A stretch of DNA of 61,228 nt from Selaginella moellendorffii (lineage: Eukaryota > Streptophyta > Lycopodiopsida > Selaginellales > Selaginellaceae), in assembly GCF_000143415.4 (NCBI RefSeq), contig NW_003314262.1:2367846-2429073 (forward strand), given 5' to 3'. The position numbers and the translations under genes were made by a program. Positions 22,701 to 35,000 of the stretch are shown one piece after another (within the stretch, counting starts at the first letter, position 1; the number at the start of each line of letters is the position of its first letter). The notes beneath the pieces are model-generated. The model had not been told where the DNA came from. It saw only the letters and a list, made by a program, of their open reading frames with translations, and made no database searches.

Positions 22701-23311
22701 TAACTTTTATAAACTTTGTAATAAATCTTGCAAATCCATAAAGTAATATATTTTTATAAATCAAAGTGTCGTTTCTCTTGTTCGTTAGTACTTGGGTCAG
22801 TTTTGGTAGGCTGAATTTTGCACTTCGGTGCATGGGTTTAATCCATAACCATGGGGATAACTATTATAGACTGATCACAAGTCCTGGCCTCTCTCTCGAT
22901 GACTCGTTTTTGAAAAGGGGCGTGGTTGTGTAAACAATTTAATCTACCAGTTTATAATAATTGTTTAAATCTTCCCGACATAGTTGATTTCTTGCTCAAG
23001 GGAAGTTGGGCCTCTAGCCTTCTCCTTATGTCCCTGCGGGCAGGGATGTATCATTTTTTTGTAAGGCGAGTGGTACTCAGAGTAGCAAGGGTGGCTAACT
23101 CCGTTAGTCATTTCCTTGTCGGCGACGGCTGGAGGGTGTCTGAGTTTTAATGTCTTTGGACGTAGAGGAGAGGTCATTCCATAACTCATTTAAGTCCGTG
23201 TGTTTCCCACATAGTGTGCTTTCCATTAACTTTCAAAGTTGTTTCCTTAACAGTTTGCTAAACTCGGGTATACATCGACAAGGACATCGATCTTCCCTAA
23301 GGGGGGGAGAG
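22701..23311 (+). other. 3' untranslated region and polypurine tract of element B
   Basis: Noncoding, with homology in reverse to 15090-15656. It ends with AAGGGGGGGAGAG directly before the LTR start at 23312, a clear polypurine tract. Confidence 0.75.
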
Positions 23312-24104
23312 TGTTGCGAATGTGACTTCAGGTATCGAAAGATACTTGTCGGCCAGTCCTTACAGACACTCTTTCCTTACTGCCATGACAGGAAAAAGTT
23401 GGTATTGCTGGACCCTTTATCAGTCCCTCTTGTGCTAATGGAGTTAACTAAGCATTTCGAGTGTACTTAGACTAGATGAGCATAAGGACATAATTCCTAT
23501 GTATTATTAGCTAAGCATACTTAGCCCCATATGGAGTTTCCATCTTGTTATGTCTTGCACTGGCTAGTGACAAAAACCCTCATGTATTGAGACTAGTCCC
23601 TCAATATTTCTAGATGATACCTTACCGTGTTTGCCAAACACCCTCACTATCATACCTTTTGTGTTAGTTTCATTTCGGTCCCAAATGCTCATAGATTTGC
23701 TCATTTGGCATATCTATGGAATGTAAAGATTATCTTAAACACAGTGGTGTTCATCCTATGTCCAAATTTGCAATCTAAGGACATTCCATATTTAGTGAGT
23801 TTCGAACTTGTCCCAGAAACTAACTCTTGATACTAAGGGACACTTGGGGTGAAAGCCCAAAGCGTGTGTTCCTCAAGGAGGCGGGGGGGGGGGGGGGGGG
23901 GGGCCAAAAGGGTTTTGGGGGGTTCCAAATGTATAGAAGGGAAAGGGGGTAAATCGGGTATAGTTAAAAAACTTGGGGCAAAGCCCAACTTTTGCTTGTT
24001 TGCCCTTATTTTGCCCCGGGGTGGGGCCTAACCCTAAGTTCTATTCTATGCTAGGGGGGGGAGACCCCATATCCTTGGGTTAGGCCCCTGGAATGCTAAA
24101 AAAA
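23312..24104 (+). repeat. 3' LTR of element B (plus copy), degraded toward an assembly gap
   Basis: It starts TGTTGCGAATGTGACTTC, as the 5' LTR does. From the G-run at about 23883 onward it switches to sequence resembling the other LTR family at 24205, with many homopolymer expansions (AAAAAA, GGGG, CCCCGGGG). It ends at the N gap. The expected GCTACA end is not present. Confidence 0.7.
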
Positions 24105-24204
24105 NNNNNNNNNNNNNNNNNNNNNNNNNNNNNNNNNNNNNNNNNNNNNNNNNNNNNNNNNNNNNNNNNNNNNNNNNNNNNNNNNNNNNNNNNNNNNNNN
24201 NNNN
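24105..24204. other. Assembly gap (100 N)
   Basis: A run of exactly 100 N, the conventional placeholder for a gap of unknown size. Sequence on both sides is related LTR sequence, so repeats may have been collapsed or misjoined here. Confidence 0.99.
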
Positions 24205-25179
24205 TGGGGGGTTCCAAATGTATAGTAGGGATAGTGGGTAGATCGGGTATAGTTGACAAACTTGAGGCATAGTCTAACTTTTGCTTGTTTGTCCTTATTT
24301 TGCATCTGGCTTGGGTCTAAGCCTAAGTTCTATTCTATGCTAGCTGGTGGAGTACCCATATCCTTGTGTTAGGCCACTGGTATGCTAAAATAACACTAGA
24401 CTTCGTTTGGTTCCATTTTGTGTGTTGGTCCTAGCATTGGGATGTTAATTGCTCTAAGACTGATCCAAGTTGCTCCGTGCTCCTATCCCTTCACTCCTTG
24501 GGTTGTATACTCACGAGTAATAAAACCCTAGTGATTTGGATTACAACTAATCTTAAATCCCACTATGTTAATAATAGTATATGGCATTGTACCCATACAC
24601 TTCAATGTCACAATATGTATTATAAATATATTATTTTGTTATCAGATTTTGTGGGGTTGTGGGGGGTTCCAAATGTATAGTAGGGATAGTGGGTAGATCG
24701 GGCATAGTTGACAAACTTGAGGCATAGTCCAACTTTTGCTTGTTTGTCCTTATTTTGCGTCTGGCTTGGGTCTAAGCCCAAGTTCCATTCTATGCTAGCT
24801 GGTAGAGTACCCATATCCTTGTGTTAGGCCACTGGTATGCTAAAATAACACTAGACTCCATTTGGTTCCATTTTGTGTGTTGGTCCTAGCATTGGGATGT
24901 TAATTGCTCTAAGACTGATCCAAGTTGCTCCATGCTCCTATCCCTTCACTCCTTGGGTTGTATACTCACGAGTTGTTCCGGTGCTCTAGTGCTATTGCTC
25001 CTTGGCTCCATGCTTGGGAGTTTGGCACCGTTCCTTCGTTCAATGGCCCAAGATCCTGAAACTTGAGTACCACTCCACTGTTCTTTGGACATGTGGGATA
25101 TGGAGGGTTTAGGTTCCGCTTCGTGGTTATCCTATGGTAAAACACCATAGGATAAAGGGTGCAAACCATGTGCGCTACA
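24205..25179 (+). repeat. LTR family D with an internal direct repeat
   Basis: The LTR-like block begins after the gap with the shared core GGGGTTCCAAATGTATAG. It runs to CTCACGAG at 24517, is interrupted by a stretch starting AAAACCCTAGTGATTTGG (24522-24655), then restarts with the same core and continues to GTGCGCTACA at 25179. The end resembles that of family B. The segment 24518-24974 recurs at 26278-26732. No coding sequence is seen. Confidence 0.7.
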
Positions 25180-25460
25180 TCACTAGAGCATTATTCAAAT
25201 TGAACGGCATCACCAAAAACTCATACAAACCAAATTGTATATATAAAGCAATTTTGGGAATATTTTCCTCAACCATTAGCACTTATTAATACCCAAAGCA
25301 AAATCTAATTTAATGAATTAATGACTTCTCCCTAGATGATCTAGAAGATTAGCAGTGTGAGGAAAAAGGGTACATATCTAGAATCATCACTTTGTTTAAC
25401 AAACAATAGTCGATGCAAAAACACTTATCAGCCCAAACAATTTGAATAACACTATTTTCC
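25180..25460 (-). pseudogene. Degenerate gypsy reverse transcriptase (element C, 5' half)
   Basis: On the minus strand, FCIDYCLLNK (compare CIDYRALNK) is followed by EFLVMPFNLNNALV (compare [13 protein letters not shown]). Stops and frameshifts lie between them. The fragment stops at 25180, directly against the end of the LTR block. It is probably continuous in origin with the integrase half at 13185-14184. Confidence 0.75.
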
Positions 25461-26277
25461 AACATCTCTTTGATATTTGTATATAAAATCTTGATCTATT
25501 TTAGTAACTGACGAAGAATAAGAATTGTGATTAAACGAGCATCCCTAGTTGGAATAGAATGACGTGTTGCAATCTTGGCCTTAAATTACAAGTCAAATTC
25601 AAAGAGATCAGTATACTCCTTCATAAGCCGGTCAACCGCTACAACACAAAGACCATCAGAAGGATATAAAAAAGGAATAGAGGAACAAAACAAAAATATA
25701 GAAGGAAGTAAGGGGGAGACAAAGGTAATGAAAATAAAGGTAAAAGCAAAAGGAAAAAAAGGAATAAAAGTGAGAAGAATGGAAGAAATATAAAGAAGTA
25801 TGAAATAAGAGTTCAAAGTCATATTTGATATAATTGTACTACAATCAATCCATACTAAGGATAAGGGCAAAAGTTTAATTTGGCACCACCTATAATAACT
25901 ATAACTCAAGTTTGAGATCCCCCACATGCACAATTAAGTTCACTTCATCTTGTATACATCCTTGTATATGGCCATTGCCATAATGAATAAAAATTAACTC
26001 TACCATATAACACAAATGTAGATGGCAATATGTGGTAATAAGCCAATCAATAGAAGATAAATTTGTGTATGTATCAACTAACACAGAGAGAAAAATAAAA
26101 GAGAAAAAATTGAAAAAGTTACAAAAAAAGTAAAATTTAGATAATGTAAAAGTTAGATCTAAACCAGAATCCTAAATCCAATCACTTGTTAGGGACAATT
26201 AAAGCTACCTTCATCTTCACTAATGTGAATATATGAAATATAGAAATAAAATATAGAAATATATATATCAATTAGCC
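25461..26277. other. AT-rich remnant, probably the gag side of element C
   Basis: No domain is recognised. It is A-rich with a purine-rich run (25670-25800) that yields Lys-rich translations without meaning. The position upstream of the RT remnant on the minus strand suggests decayed gag and leader. Confidence 0.35.
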
Positions 26278-26732
26278 CAAAAACCCTAGTGATTTGGATT
26301 ACAACTAATCTTAAATCCCACTATGTTAATAATAGTATATGGCATTGTACTCATACACTTCAATGTCACAATATATATTATAAATATATTATTTTGTTGT
26401 CAGATATTTTGGGGTTGTGGGGGGTTCCAAATGTATAATAGGGATAGTGGGTAGATCAGGTATAGTTGACAAACTTGAGGCATAGTCTAACTTTTGCTTG
26501 TTTGTCCTTATTTTGCGTCTAGCTTGGGTCTAAGCCTAAGTTCTATTCTATGTTAGCTGGTGGAGTACCCATATCCTTGTGTTAGGCCACTGGTATGCTA
26601 AAATAACACTAGACTCCGTTTGGTTCCATTTTGTGTGTTGGTCCTAGCATTGGGATGTTAATTGCTCTAAGACTGATCCAAGTTGCTCCGTGCTCCTATC
26701 CCTTCATTCCTTGGGTTGTATACTCACGAGTA
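26278..26732 (+). repeat. Direct repeat of 24518-24974
   Basis: About 455 bp, nearly identical to 24518-24974. It comprises the AAACCCTAGTGATTTGG stretch plus the LTR family D core through CTCACGAG. It is followed again by TAATAAAACCCTAGTGATTT, so the same junction occurs at both ends. Confidence 0.85.
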
Positions 26733-27056
26733 ATAAAACCCTAGTGATTTGGATTACAACTAATCTTAAATCTTAGATATTGAGAAGTCTCTTTTATCAT
26801 AATGTTTAAATATGGTTTTTAAATTGTAAAAATGAAATAATAGAATTCCTCAAATATTTGTTATGCCTTAAAATATTCTAACAGTAGAATAGAAATATTT
26901 TACTCAATTATTTACACTTTTTTCAACAAAATTTATGTATATTAATATTATTTTTATGCTATATATATTGTTTTATTATCATATTAATAATTTTATATCA
27001 ATTATTATATTCTTTCATGCAAATCATTTGAAGTTTTTAAATAAATTTTTATACAT
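26733..27056. other. AT-rich intergenic sequence
   Basis: Very AT-rich, containing the 3' flank of the GPAT gene on the minus strand. Nothing else is recognised. Confidence 0.6.
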
Positions 27057-28604
27057 TTACTGAACAAAAGTTAGAAACTGATACTTATCTTTCCTGGTAA
27101 GGGCAGTGGGCTTAAGACCAGAAGCTCTAGCAAGCTCCTCCTGCACGTAGTTGGCCACCTCCACACTCGTTCTCTTGCCCCTCCCGCACGTCCTCTCATC
27201 TGGCAAAGCCTCGAGAAACTCCAGAGTGTAGGATGGCTGGACGTTCATGCAAAAGAAGAATGGATCCATCCATTTCCAGCCACGAGCAGTGGTTCCATAG
27301 AACAATCCCATCTCCGCGTACATCCCAACAGGCACGATGTTGTCCGAGACCTCGGCAAACAAAGGACTAAACCTCAGCAAGTATGGCTCCCGGCAAGTCG
27401 TCCCTTCCGGACACACCACCACGTCTTCGCTAGAGAGGAGGCGACGCATCGTTTGGCTGTCGCTGGCTCGGTTGCGGCTCAAGCGCACCGTCTTGATGCT
27501 GGAGAGGAGCTCCGAGAGCCGGCTGATGCTGTAGGTGACGGCCGTCACTTTCCGGCCGAGGACCCCCGAGAGAACCACGGGGTCGAGGAGTGTCCTGTGA
27601 GAGGTGGCGAAGAGGAGCTTCCCTGGAGCTGCGGGATCCTTCGGTGGGAATGAGCCTTTGATGCGGAGTTTGATGCCGAGGAGCGCCGCCAGGGGGAGCA
27701 TCACGCTGTATGGTGTGTGCGGGACGAGGATCCGGAGCAGTGCCAGGACGATGGCGAGAGGTGTCCACAGGAAAATGGCGAGAGCCATTGCTGGAGTCGG
27801 GAGGACTGCCAGGCGGCCGTCGTGGAACACGAGAGGTTTGATGCGTTCTTGAGCCGAGGAAGGGAGGACGATCTCTTCACTCTTCTGGATGGCTTTGTAG
27901 GCTTCCTGTGGAGAAGAGAGTTAGAACACGAGAAAGACAAGAGCTTTCACCTTGCACCAAGACATGAATGGATAATCCGAGTCGCTGCTGCCGAATCCAG
28001 CGTCGGGGCATGAGACGTGGATCGTTTCAAAGAAGTTTTTCAAAGCTTCCAGCTTCCTTCTCCCGCTGAGCAGCAGGCTTCCGGATTGAATGAGTCCAGT
28101 GCAGTAACCGTTGCTTAGAACTTGGAGCTCGGTCCCAACCACGGACTCAACCCCGAGATACTCTTTCAGAAATGGCTCCACCATGATCCTGGGAGCTGCC
28201 GTGACCATGTACTTCTTCCCGAAAGAAACCAGTGCCGAGAGTGTCCGCGGGTTCATGTCGCGAAAGTAGGACTTCGCGAGCACGGCCTTGGACAGGAACT
28301 CTACAGTGGAAGCCTTGAGGCCGGAGAAGGTGATAAAAACCAGCATCTGCATGGCTGCCTCGTTAGATACCAGGAATCTAAGCAGTAAGGAAACTGGGAA
28401 TGCAGCTAGGAGCATGAATGCCCGGGCTAGAGAACCTGATTCGAATGCCAAGAGCATGAAGTACGCAAATGGATAAGTCGATGTGATCAAAGTACCGTCG
28501 AGGCTGCACAGTGCTATCTTCTGCTCGCGTCCATCAGTTCTACACCTGGAAATATCGTCGAAGTAGAGTGGGAGTTTCTTCTCTGGCTCTCGAGTGTGGA
28601 GCAT
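27057..28604 (-). CDS. Land-plant glycerol-3-phosphate acyltransferase (GPAT1-8 type)
   Basis: Two exons, 28604-27951 and 27905-27057, with a 45-bp intron, give 500 residues, the usual family length. The ATG at 28604 is the first in frame. The N-terminal half is a HAD-like phosphatase domain and the C-terminal half a PlsC-type acyltransferase. The latter has the SHRTLLDP (H-x4-D) block, PEGTTCREPYLLRFSPLF and FYGTTARGWKWMDPFFFCMN. Hydrophobic segments suggest an ER-membrane protein. The family makes 2-monoacylglycerol or lysophosphatidic acid for cutin or suberin. In the phosphatase half the DxDGT motif reads SLDGTLI, so the first Asp is Ser, and GFGSSDSDYPFM replaces the usual G-D motif. The phosphatase is therefore probably inactive, as in the suberin-type members. 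Which polymer it serves cannot be read from sequence. Confidence 0.93.
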
Positions 28605-29068
28605 GGTGCGGAGCCTTGCGTGGAGAGACCGACCGGGAGAGGCACCTGGATCTGGGGGCAAGGATGTAAGTCAAGTGACGCGTTAAATGCTGGCGAGGAC
28701 AACCGGAGTGATCCTGTGGTGTGAAATTCTTCGAACATAAATGGTGCACTCACGAAAGAGGTAGTGGAATAGCAGCAGTATTTTAATCTGTCGTTTGATT
28801 CATCAACATTTCCGAGCCTGCTAGCTCAAAAGGTGGTAAATATTCCGCATGGTCCGCGAGAAAGAGGAAATTCCTGCAAAAGACGCAAGCTTTACGCTCC
28901 AAAACAAAGAAAAAGTGGAAGATTCCAAGGACAAGCAAAATGGTCACCAGGGACAAGGCACTTGCCTTCGCCCGAAAAAGGTGGTGGACCTGCTGAGAAA
29001 ACTGTCAGCAAGGATCGATTTGAAAGCCGCTGGTGCTTCGAGAAAATAAACGAGCGATTACTCACATA
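28605..29068. other. Intergenic: GPAT upstream region and TRM3 3' flank
   Basis: Both neighbours are on the minus strand, so this 464 bp holds the GPAT promoter. The GPAT frame stays open upstream of its ATG to about 28661 with no further ATG. Short plus-strand frames here have no recognisable domain. Confidence 0.5.
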
Positions 29069-32000
29069 TCATAGGCCCGGACCGCCTTGGAGATGCTGCT
29101 TTGTATATTCCCAAACGGCAATAGCTCCACTTACATGTACGTTCAACGAGCGAATCATTCCTAGCTGCGGGATTTCGAGACAAGCATCTAGTGTTTGGAT
29201 TAAATTCACGGGAATCCCATCCTTTTCTCGCCCCAGAACTAGGACCTATAGCCACGTTCAGTATACAACAGCACCGACAGGAAAAATCACTTACGACTCT
29301 CGAAGGGAAGGAATAGTTGTTCACAGCAACACTATTAGCCGTTTGCTCCAGTCCCAGTACAGCGTAACCTTCATCTTTCATTCTTTCTAAATATCGTATT
29401 AGAGCCCCTTCCTTTACTTCTAGGATTGGAACCCACTGTTCGGCCGTTACACTGACAAGTTTCAAGAATACAGGTGCTTAAAAAGAAAATATTCACGACC
29501 GAGACATACCTGATCAACTTAAACTGTCTGTCTTCGAGTATTTTCTTGTCAGCTACGGTAAGTGCAGAGGCTTTAAACACCTGTGGAACAGCTAAGCAGC
29601 AAGACTACAAGGTACAGTTTTACACTTACCTCACAGGTTCGAGCTAAGCCTGCCAAGTTGGGAATTCGTTCGACTAAAGACGCTACAACTATCAGATCTT
29701 GACGCCCTTCATAAGCTTTTGCAAGTTCCCTGCCCTTCTTGTCAATCAGAGAGAAGAGCAAACTGTCTTCATACTCCACATCTAAAGATACATGCTTAGT
29801 TAATTGAAACTCAGAGGAAAAGTACCTGTCAAACGAGCTTCTGCATCCTCTGTCTTATCCTTGTAAGGAATGACTTTCTTTTGGTAATCTCCGCGATTAG
29901 TTTCAATCTTGTCGTCAATTTTCTCATCTCCAAAGTTCAGATAAACTGCATTAGCGGCCATAGACCCTCGTAACTCCTCCCTTGTCTCCTGTAAAGACAA
30001 CGTCAAAACGATGTTCAAACAAACTACTAATACCTACTTTGAGGAGCTCCGCAACCTTATCTAGCACGGCTACGGGGACGCATTCAAAAGGTCGGTCTTC
30101 CAATATCTGCAACAATAATTAGACACTTGAATAAATAAATAAAACAGGATTCGTACTTTCGTGCCGTCATCTGCCGTGTTACAGAAAAGGCCCCTGGGTT
30201 TGGAAGCTGCAGAAGGCTCAAGCTTAAAAAGAAATTGGTCCACAGACTCCCGCAGCCTGAAAATTGTACCATTAGCAGTCATATATGCTTTAAGGACTAG
30301 GAAAACAAGCCTTGTGCAGTCCGTATTCATCTCCAAATAGGAAGAGATTTTAGTCAAACACGACAATCCCAAATTTTCGCTCAACACTGGATTGTTCCGA
30401 TAAATAGAGAAAACATGGAAAAAGAGAACCTGAAAGCACACAGAAAACATTTTGAAGGCTGTACAACGTGTGCATACCTGTGTGAAAGTACGCAGGTTAT
30501 GATGATGGCTTGTCATGTGAGGTAGAACAACGGGTAGCAAATGCTGCAAAACGGCCTCCTTGTGCTCTGGAGATATGAACCTTAAAACATTCGCTGCTAT
30601 GTACACATATGAAGATAGTGCCTACAGAACAAATGCCGTGTTTTAGAGTCCACAATGATAGACCCAAATACCTGGGTTTTCATGTTCACATCAGAAAGAC
30701 GACGAGCTAAATGCTCCTTCACCTTCAACAACAGTAAACAGAAATTTAGCAACTAAAGTGAAGTTATGCGTCGCTTACAAGTGCCGGAAAACGCAGATAA
30801 AGTTGAACAGCAAATATTTCTATGTACTGCCGCACCGAGGGCATATTATTCCTCTGGGAAGAGAAAAGGACGAAATGTCACTAAAGCTCTACTCACAACC
30901 ACATTACTTACATACACGCATTGTTCCAGACGTAAAATCACGTCCTCCAGCATGGATTCATCGACAAAGCGTGTTAATATGCACAGCATCTGCCACAGCC
31001 TCACTTTTCGCCTGTGGAGCTAAAAAGAAACACGAAATTATAGTTTGCCAGATTGACATCAAATAGCTTACTGCACTGTTTTTTTTGTAGAGCTCCTTTG
31101 CCAAGTCCAAATCATGTACCTAAAAGAAAGTGTTATGCCCATCCAGACAGCGAAATAAATGGCATACAGCAGCATTTAAAAGTTGAAACAACAAGCTTCG
31201 GCCACAATTTAGTACTGCTGGAATGGAGATCCTAAGTTCATAACTATGTGTTGCTCCCTTCTCAACCAGCTGCGCAAACTTATCCATCATTATAGCTATA
31301 GCAACTCGGACAAACATTTCAGAGTTCGAAAAGGCCTACAAAACATAGCGAATATTTCAAAAACCATCATAAAGATAGTGGTTGTCACCTCTTGTAATTC
31401 CGGATCGGAGCTTTTTATCAACGCAGAAAATTCTCGCGATGACGGCTCTTTGTCGAAAATTTCACCATCGAACTCTTCATCTATGGCTTCTGAATTCCCA
31501 AATGGACTGTAATGCAGGCATGCCAACACGTAAAATGACTCTTACCTCCACCGTACAAACACATGAATTGTATCTCTTTCATGTAGAAGGTTGTAGTTTC
31601 TGGAAATTTCAACCAAAGCCCACTCACATGTAAGGCAGTAAGACGCATCGTGCGAGGACTACGAGATCCGAGTTCGATCAGCCTCCCTAGAAGCTACAGA
31701 AATCGTCAATCAGCATCTGAAGGAGATATATTGTTACCCATTTTAGAGGTCCCTCTTCATTGTCATTTGTGTTGTGCATATCAGCAATTGGGAAAAGCCT
31801 TGGATGGAAGAAAGATGACAAAAATGCTGCAAAAAGAGCTACTTTCCGCTTATTACAATCTGCAATACAGGTCCACCCAGAGCGAACAAGCTCCCACACC
31901 ACCTGAATATAGAGAGAATTTTGTAAGTGCAAATAGTCGAAGGATCAATGTACCTGGTGCGGATCTTCTTGCAGATCCAGTAAACCCCAGTGAAAGAGCC

Positions 32001-35000
32001 ATCGGACACACCTAAAGATTGGTATCACGTAGTCTTCACCAGCGCTTGCAATGCTAAAAGATAACTAGAACACTTACAATACCAAGATGAAACCAGAACA
32101 ATTACCTTTCCAGAGCATCCTGCATTATCCTAAGAAGCGTAAGTTCAGAAATAGCACTCATGATTTTGATGTCGTCTCCTAAGTTCTTAAGAGAAAGAAA
32201 TCCATCTAGGCAAGACCACTGCAGAAAAAACGGGACGCTAAATTAGATAGTATGAATTAGCCAGTTACCTTGTGGCGGCTTAAAACAGCGCATCGACTTC
32301 TGGTCAGCCTCACTTTTGTATCTTCGAAGGCTTTAAGCAGCTTTGCCACTAGATTGTCCACAAACAGTGCAGGATCCGAACAACTTTCTGCAAGGCCTTC
32401 TTCAGTCGCATTATGAATCATTCTCTTGTTGTTTGCAACAGGCAAGGCTTTACAAAGAGATGCTACAGCCTCCAGCCCGGCTAGCTGAAATTCTCCTCGC
32501 AACTGCCAATATCAACCAGTAGAGTCAGTTCCTTAAGCATTAGCGAAACAGGAAACATACGTCCTCCTGCACGTTGTAAGCTTCTAAGAGTTTCCACGAA
32601 ATTTTCCACAAAAACTTTCCAGTGGAGTCCTGGAGGCCCCTGGGATCGTTCACAGAAATCCAAACCGAGCATTCAGCAAGCGTCTCCACAGCCAACACCT
32701 GCTTGTGAAATGTTACCAATGAAACACGAGGACGAACCACAGCGCGGACTTACCGCTTTAACCACAACCAAAGCAGCCCGAGGTGGCAACCGTCGCAGAC
32801 TTGGACCGCCTAATCTTCCACTAGCTGCTGCTAATTGTATTGAACTGTCCAATTCAAACTCCCACAATGCGACTGCGGACTTCTCTGCGTAGGGTACCAA
32901 TTCATCCTGCAAGCATTATGTTAATCATTGTTATAGAGAAAACATGTTACCATTATGTTCCGAAAAAGGTTCGTCAGGCGAGCTTGTAAGAATGAACCAG
33001 TAGCAGAAATTGCCCATTCTCTGATAAGGCTTTGAAGAACTAGGAGAACCTTTTCTGGTACTGTTACAGGCATGTACACCCGACCATAGATATCCGCGGC
33101 ATACTGTTCCAGTAGCTGTCATGCAAACAAAATTTAAAAGAGAAAGAAAATTAGCGAAGGTATGGAGTAAAATGTGACAAACCAGCAGCAGTTCAGCTTG
33201 ATGTTGCTCAGTATGAACTCCAATAAACAGAACTCTGGCCCATCTGTCAGCAATCTCCCGCCAAGAGTCGATATCACCTTCGGTGATAGTATATGACTGC
33301 TCTTTACTATCAGGACATTTTAGAAATGCCACGAGTTGAGATTGGAGCCCATTAAATATATGCTCTGGTCCCTTCTCTCCGGAGTGCTTTAGCCAGTGAT
33401 CAAAACTGGAACGAAGTGGTCCTATAGAATTATGAATATTTAATTATGATGAGCTATAAAGAATCAAAATTGGTATACCACCTGCCGAGGCGAGAAATTC
33501 ACGAGGGAATGACCCCAGAAAAATTGATAGCAAGCCAAAATCCAGCTCCGTAATGGAGAATAGACTGCTTAGCGCTTTGAGAGCATAACTACATACTGCA
33601 CCAACGTAAGTCCAACACAAACTATAAACACAAAGTGTACCTTGGCAACGGTATCGTGGATTGAAATGATGCTTGGAGCTTTCGACTATGAATCTTAAAG
33701 AATCCAGCAACCGTGTACTCTCGCAGGAGTCATGTAGCAAAGCATTGTCAAAACCCGTGGCAGCCACAACTTCTACACATGAAGTGAGGGTCATTAATCC
33801 GGCTCGACACAAAGGCTCCTTAATCATTGTGTCACAAAAATTGATAACAAAGTTGACTCGAGTGCTGAAAAGAAAATTAGAATTGTAAAATTCATCTAGT
33901 TGTAAGAAAATGACATACTTAAAATTCATCGAAGAGGTAAAGAATCTAAAAAATTGGTTCGCTAGCTTTCCAGTGTTTGATATATAAATACCATTTACAC
34001 CTGCAATATATAATAGTAAAATCAAGAAAAAATTTAAAGAATTATGTTTACCAAAATCTTTGTGGTGCACCGGATCGTTTAGTGCACACAGTAAAGGCCC
34101 AAGAACAAACTCACGAGAAATGCTGATTTTCGTGCCCCATTCTATTTTGAAAAAGGATTGAAAAACATGCCGTCTCACTACAAAAGCCAAAAGATTATCC
34201 CCAAGAAACATGTATGTAAGATTTCACCTTGCGGGTTTCCATGCTTAAATCCACGCTCGAAAAGCAGTAAAATCCATGGTGAATCCAAACGTTTAACAAG
34301 AGTTTTCTCCTCGATAGAAACACTTTGTACGAGCGCAATTATCTAGAACACTCAAAATTACCACAGAGAACTGGATCAAAGCATGATAAAATTACCTGCT
34401 TTTCCCATGCAGCCTCGACAAGATGAATACCATACTCTTCAAGTGTGTCATACAGGAGAAGGAAGGATGTCCATTGTTGACATTCACTCATGAGCAACAC
34501 TTCTGAGCTCCAGGACTCCACTCCTAAAGATTTCGCTTCTTCATTGGCCCATTGTTCACGTTTTGAGCCATTTTTTCGGGATGCTTCCACAGACTCTGCA
34601 GTGCTATTGTTGCCCATCAGAACCTCAACGGACTTCAAGAAATGCTTCAGCACGTGTAGTGCTCTTTTCCTTGTCAGAGAATCGCCATCTACCTGAAGAA
34701 TGCCAAAGGGTTGAATCATAATACGAAAGCTCGTTATTACGTACAAGTCCAGCGCGAAGTTCGTCCCAAATTTGTGGTTCCCTTATTCCCAAGTCTCCGA
34801 AGTCATCAATCATGCTAAGAATTCTGTATGCGTCCCGGCGCTGGGACTTGTTCGAAGAGAGCAAAACCTGACAGCATTGCCAAACATTGTCCAGGCCACT
34901 GCAGAAGAATAACCTTGTAAGTGATGAAGGAGAAAACAAAACAGATACCTTTTCAGCTGACAGAGTTTGCAGGCTCTCAAAAGAGAAGGCAGTAATGTTT

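Noticed and set aside
24046-24305. Minus-strand frames through the N run
   Set aside because: They exist only because N is read as unknown residues.
27453-28013. Plus-strand frames over the GPAT gene
   Set aside because: Antisense shadows of GC-rich exons without recognisable domains.
28833-29390. 185-codon plus-strand frame
   Set aside because: It runs antisense into the last exons of TRM3, whose SpoU motifs are clear on the other strand. The translation is basic low-information sequence.
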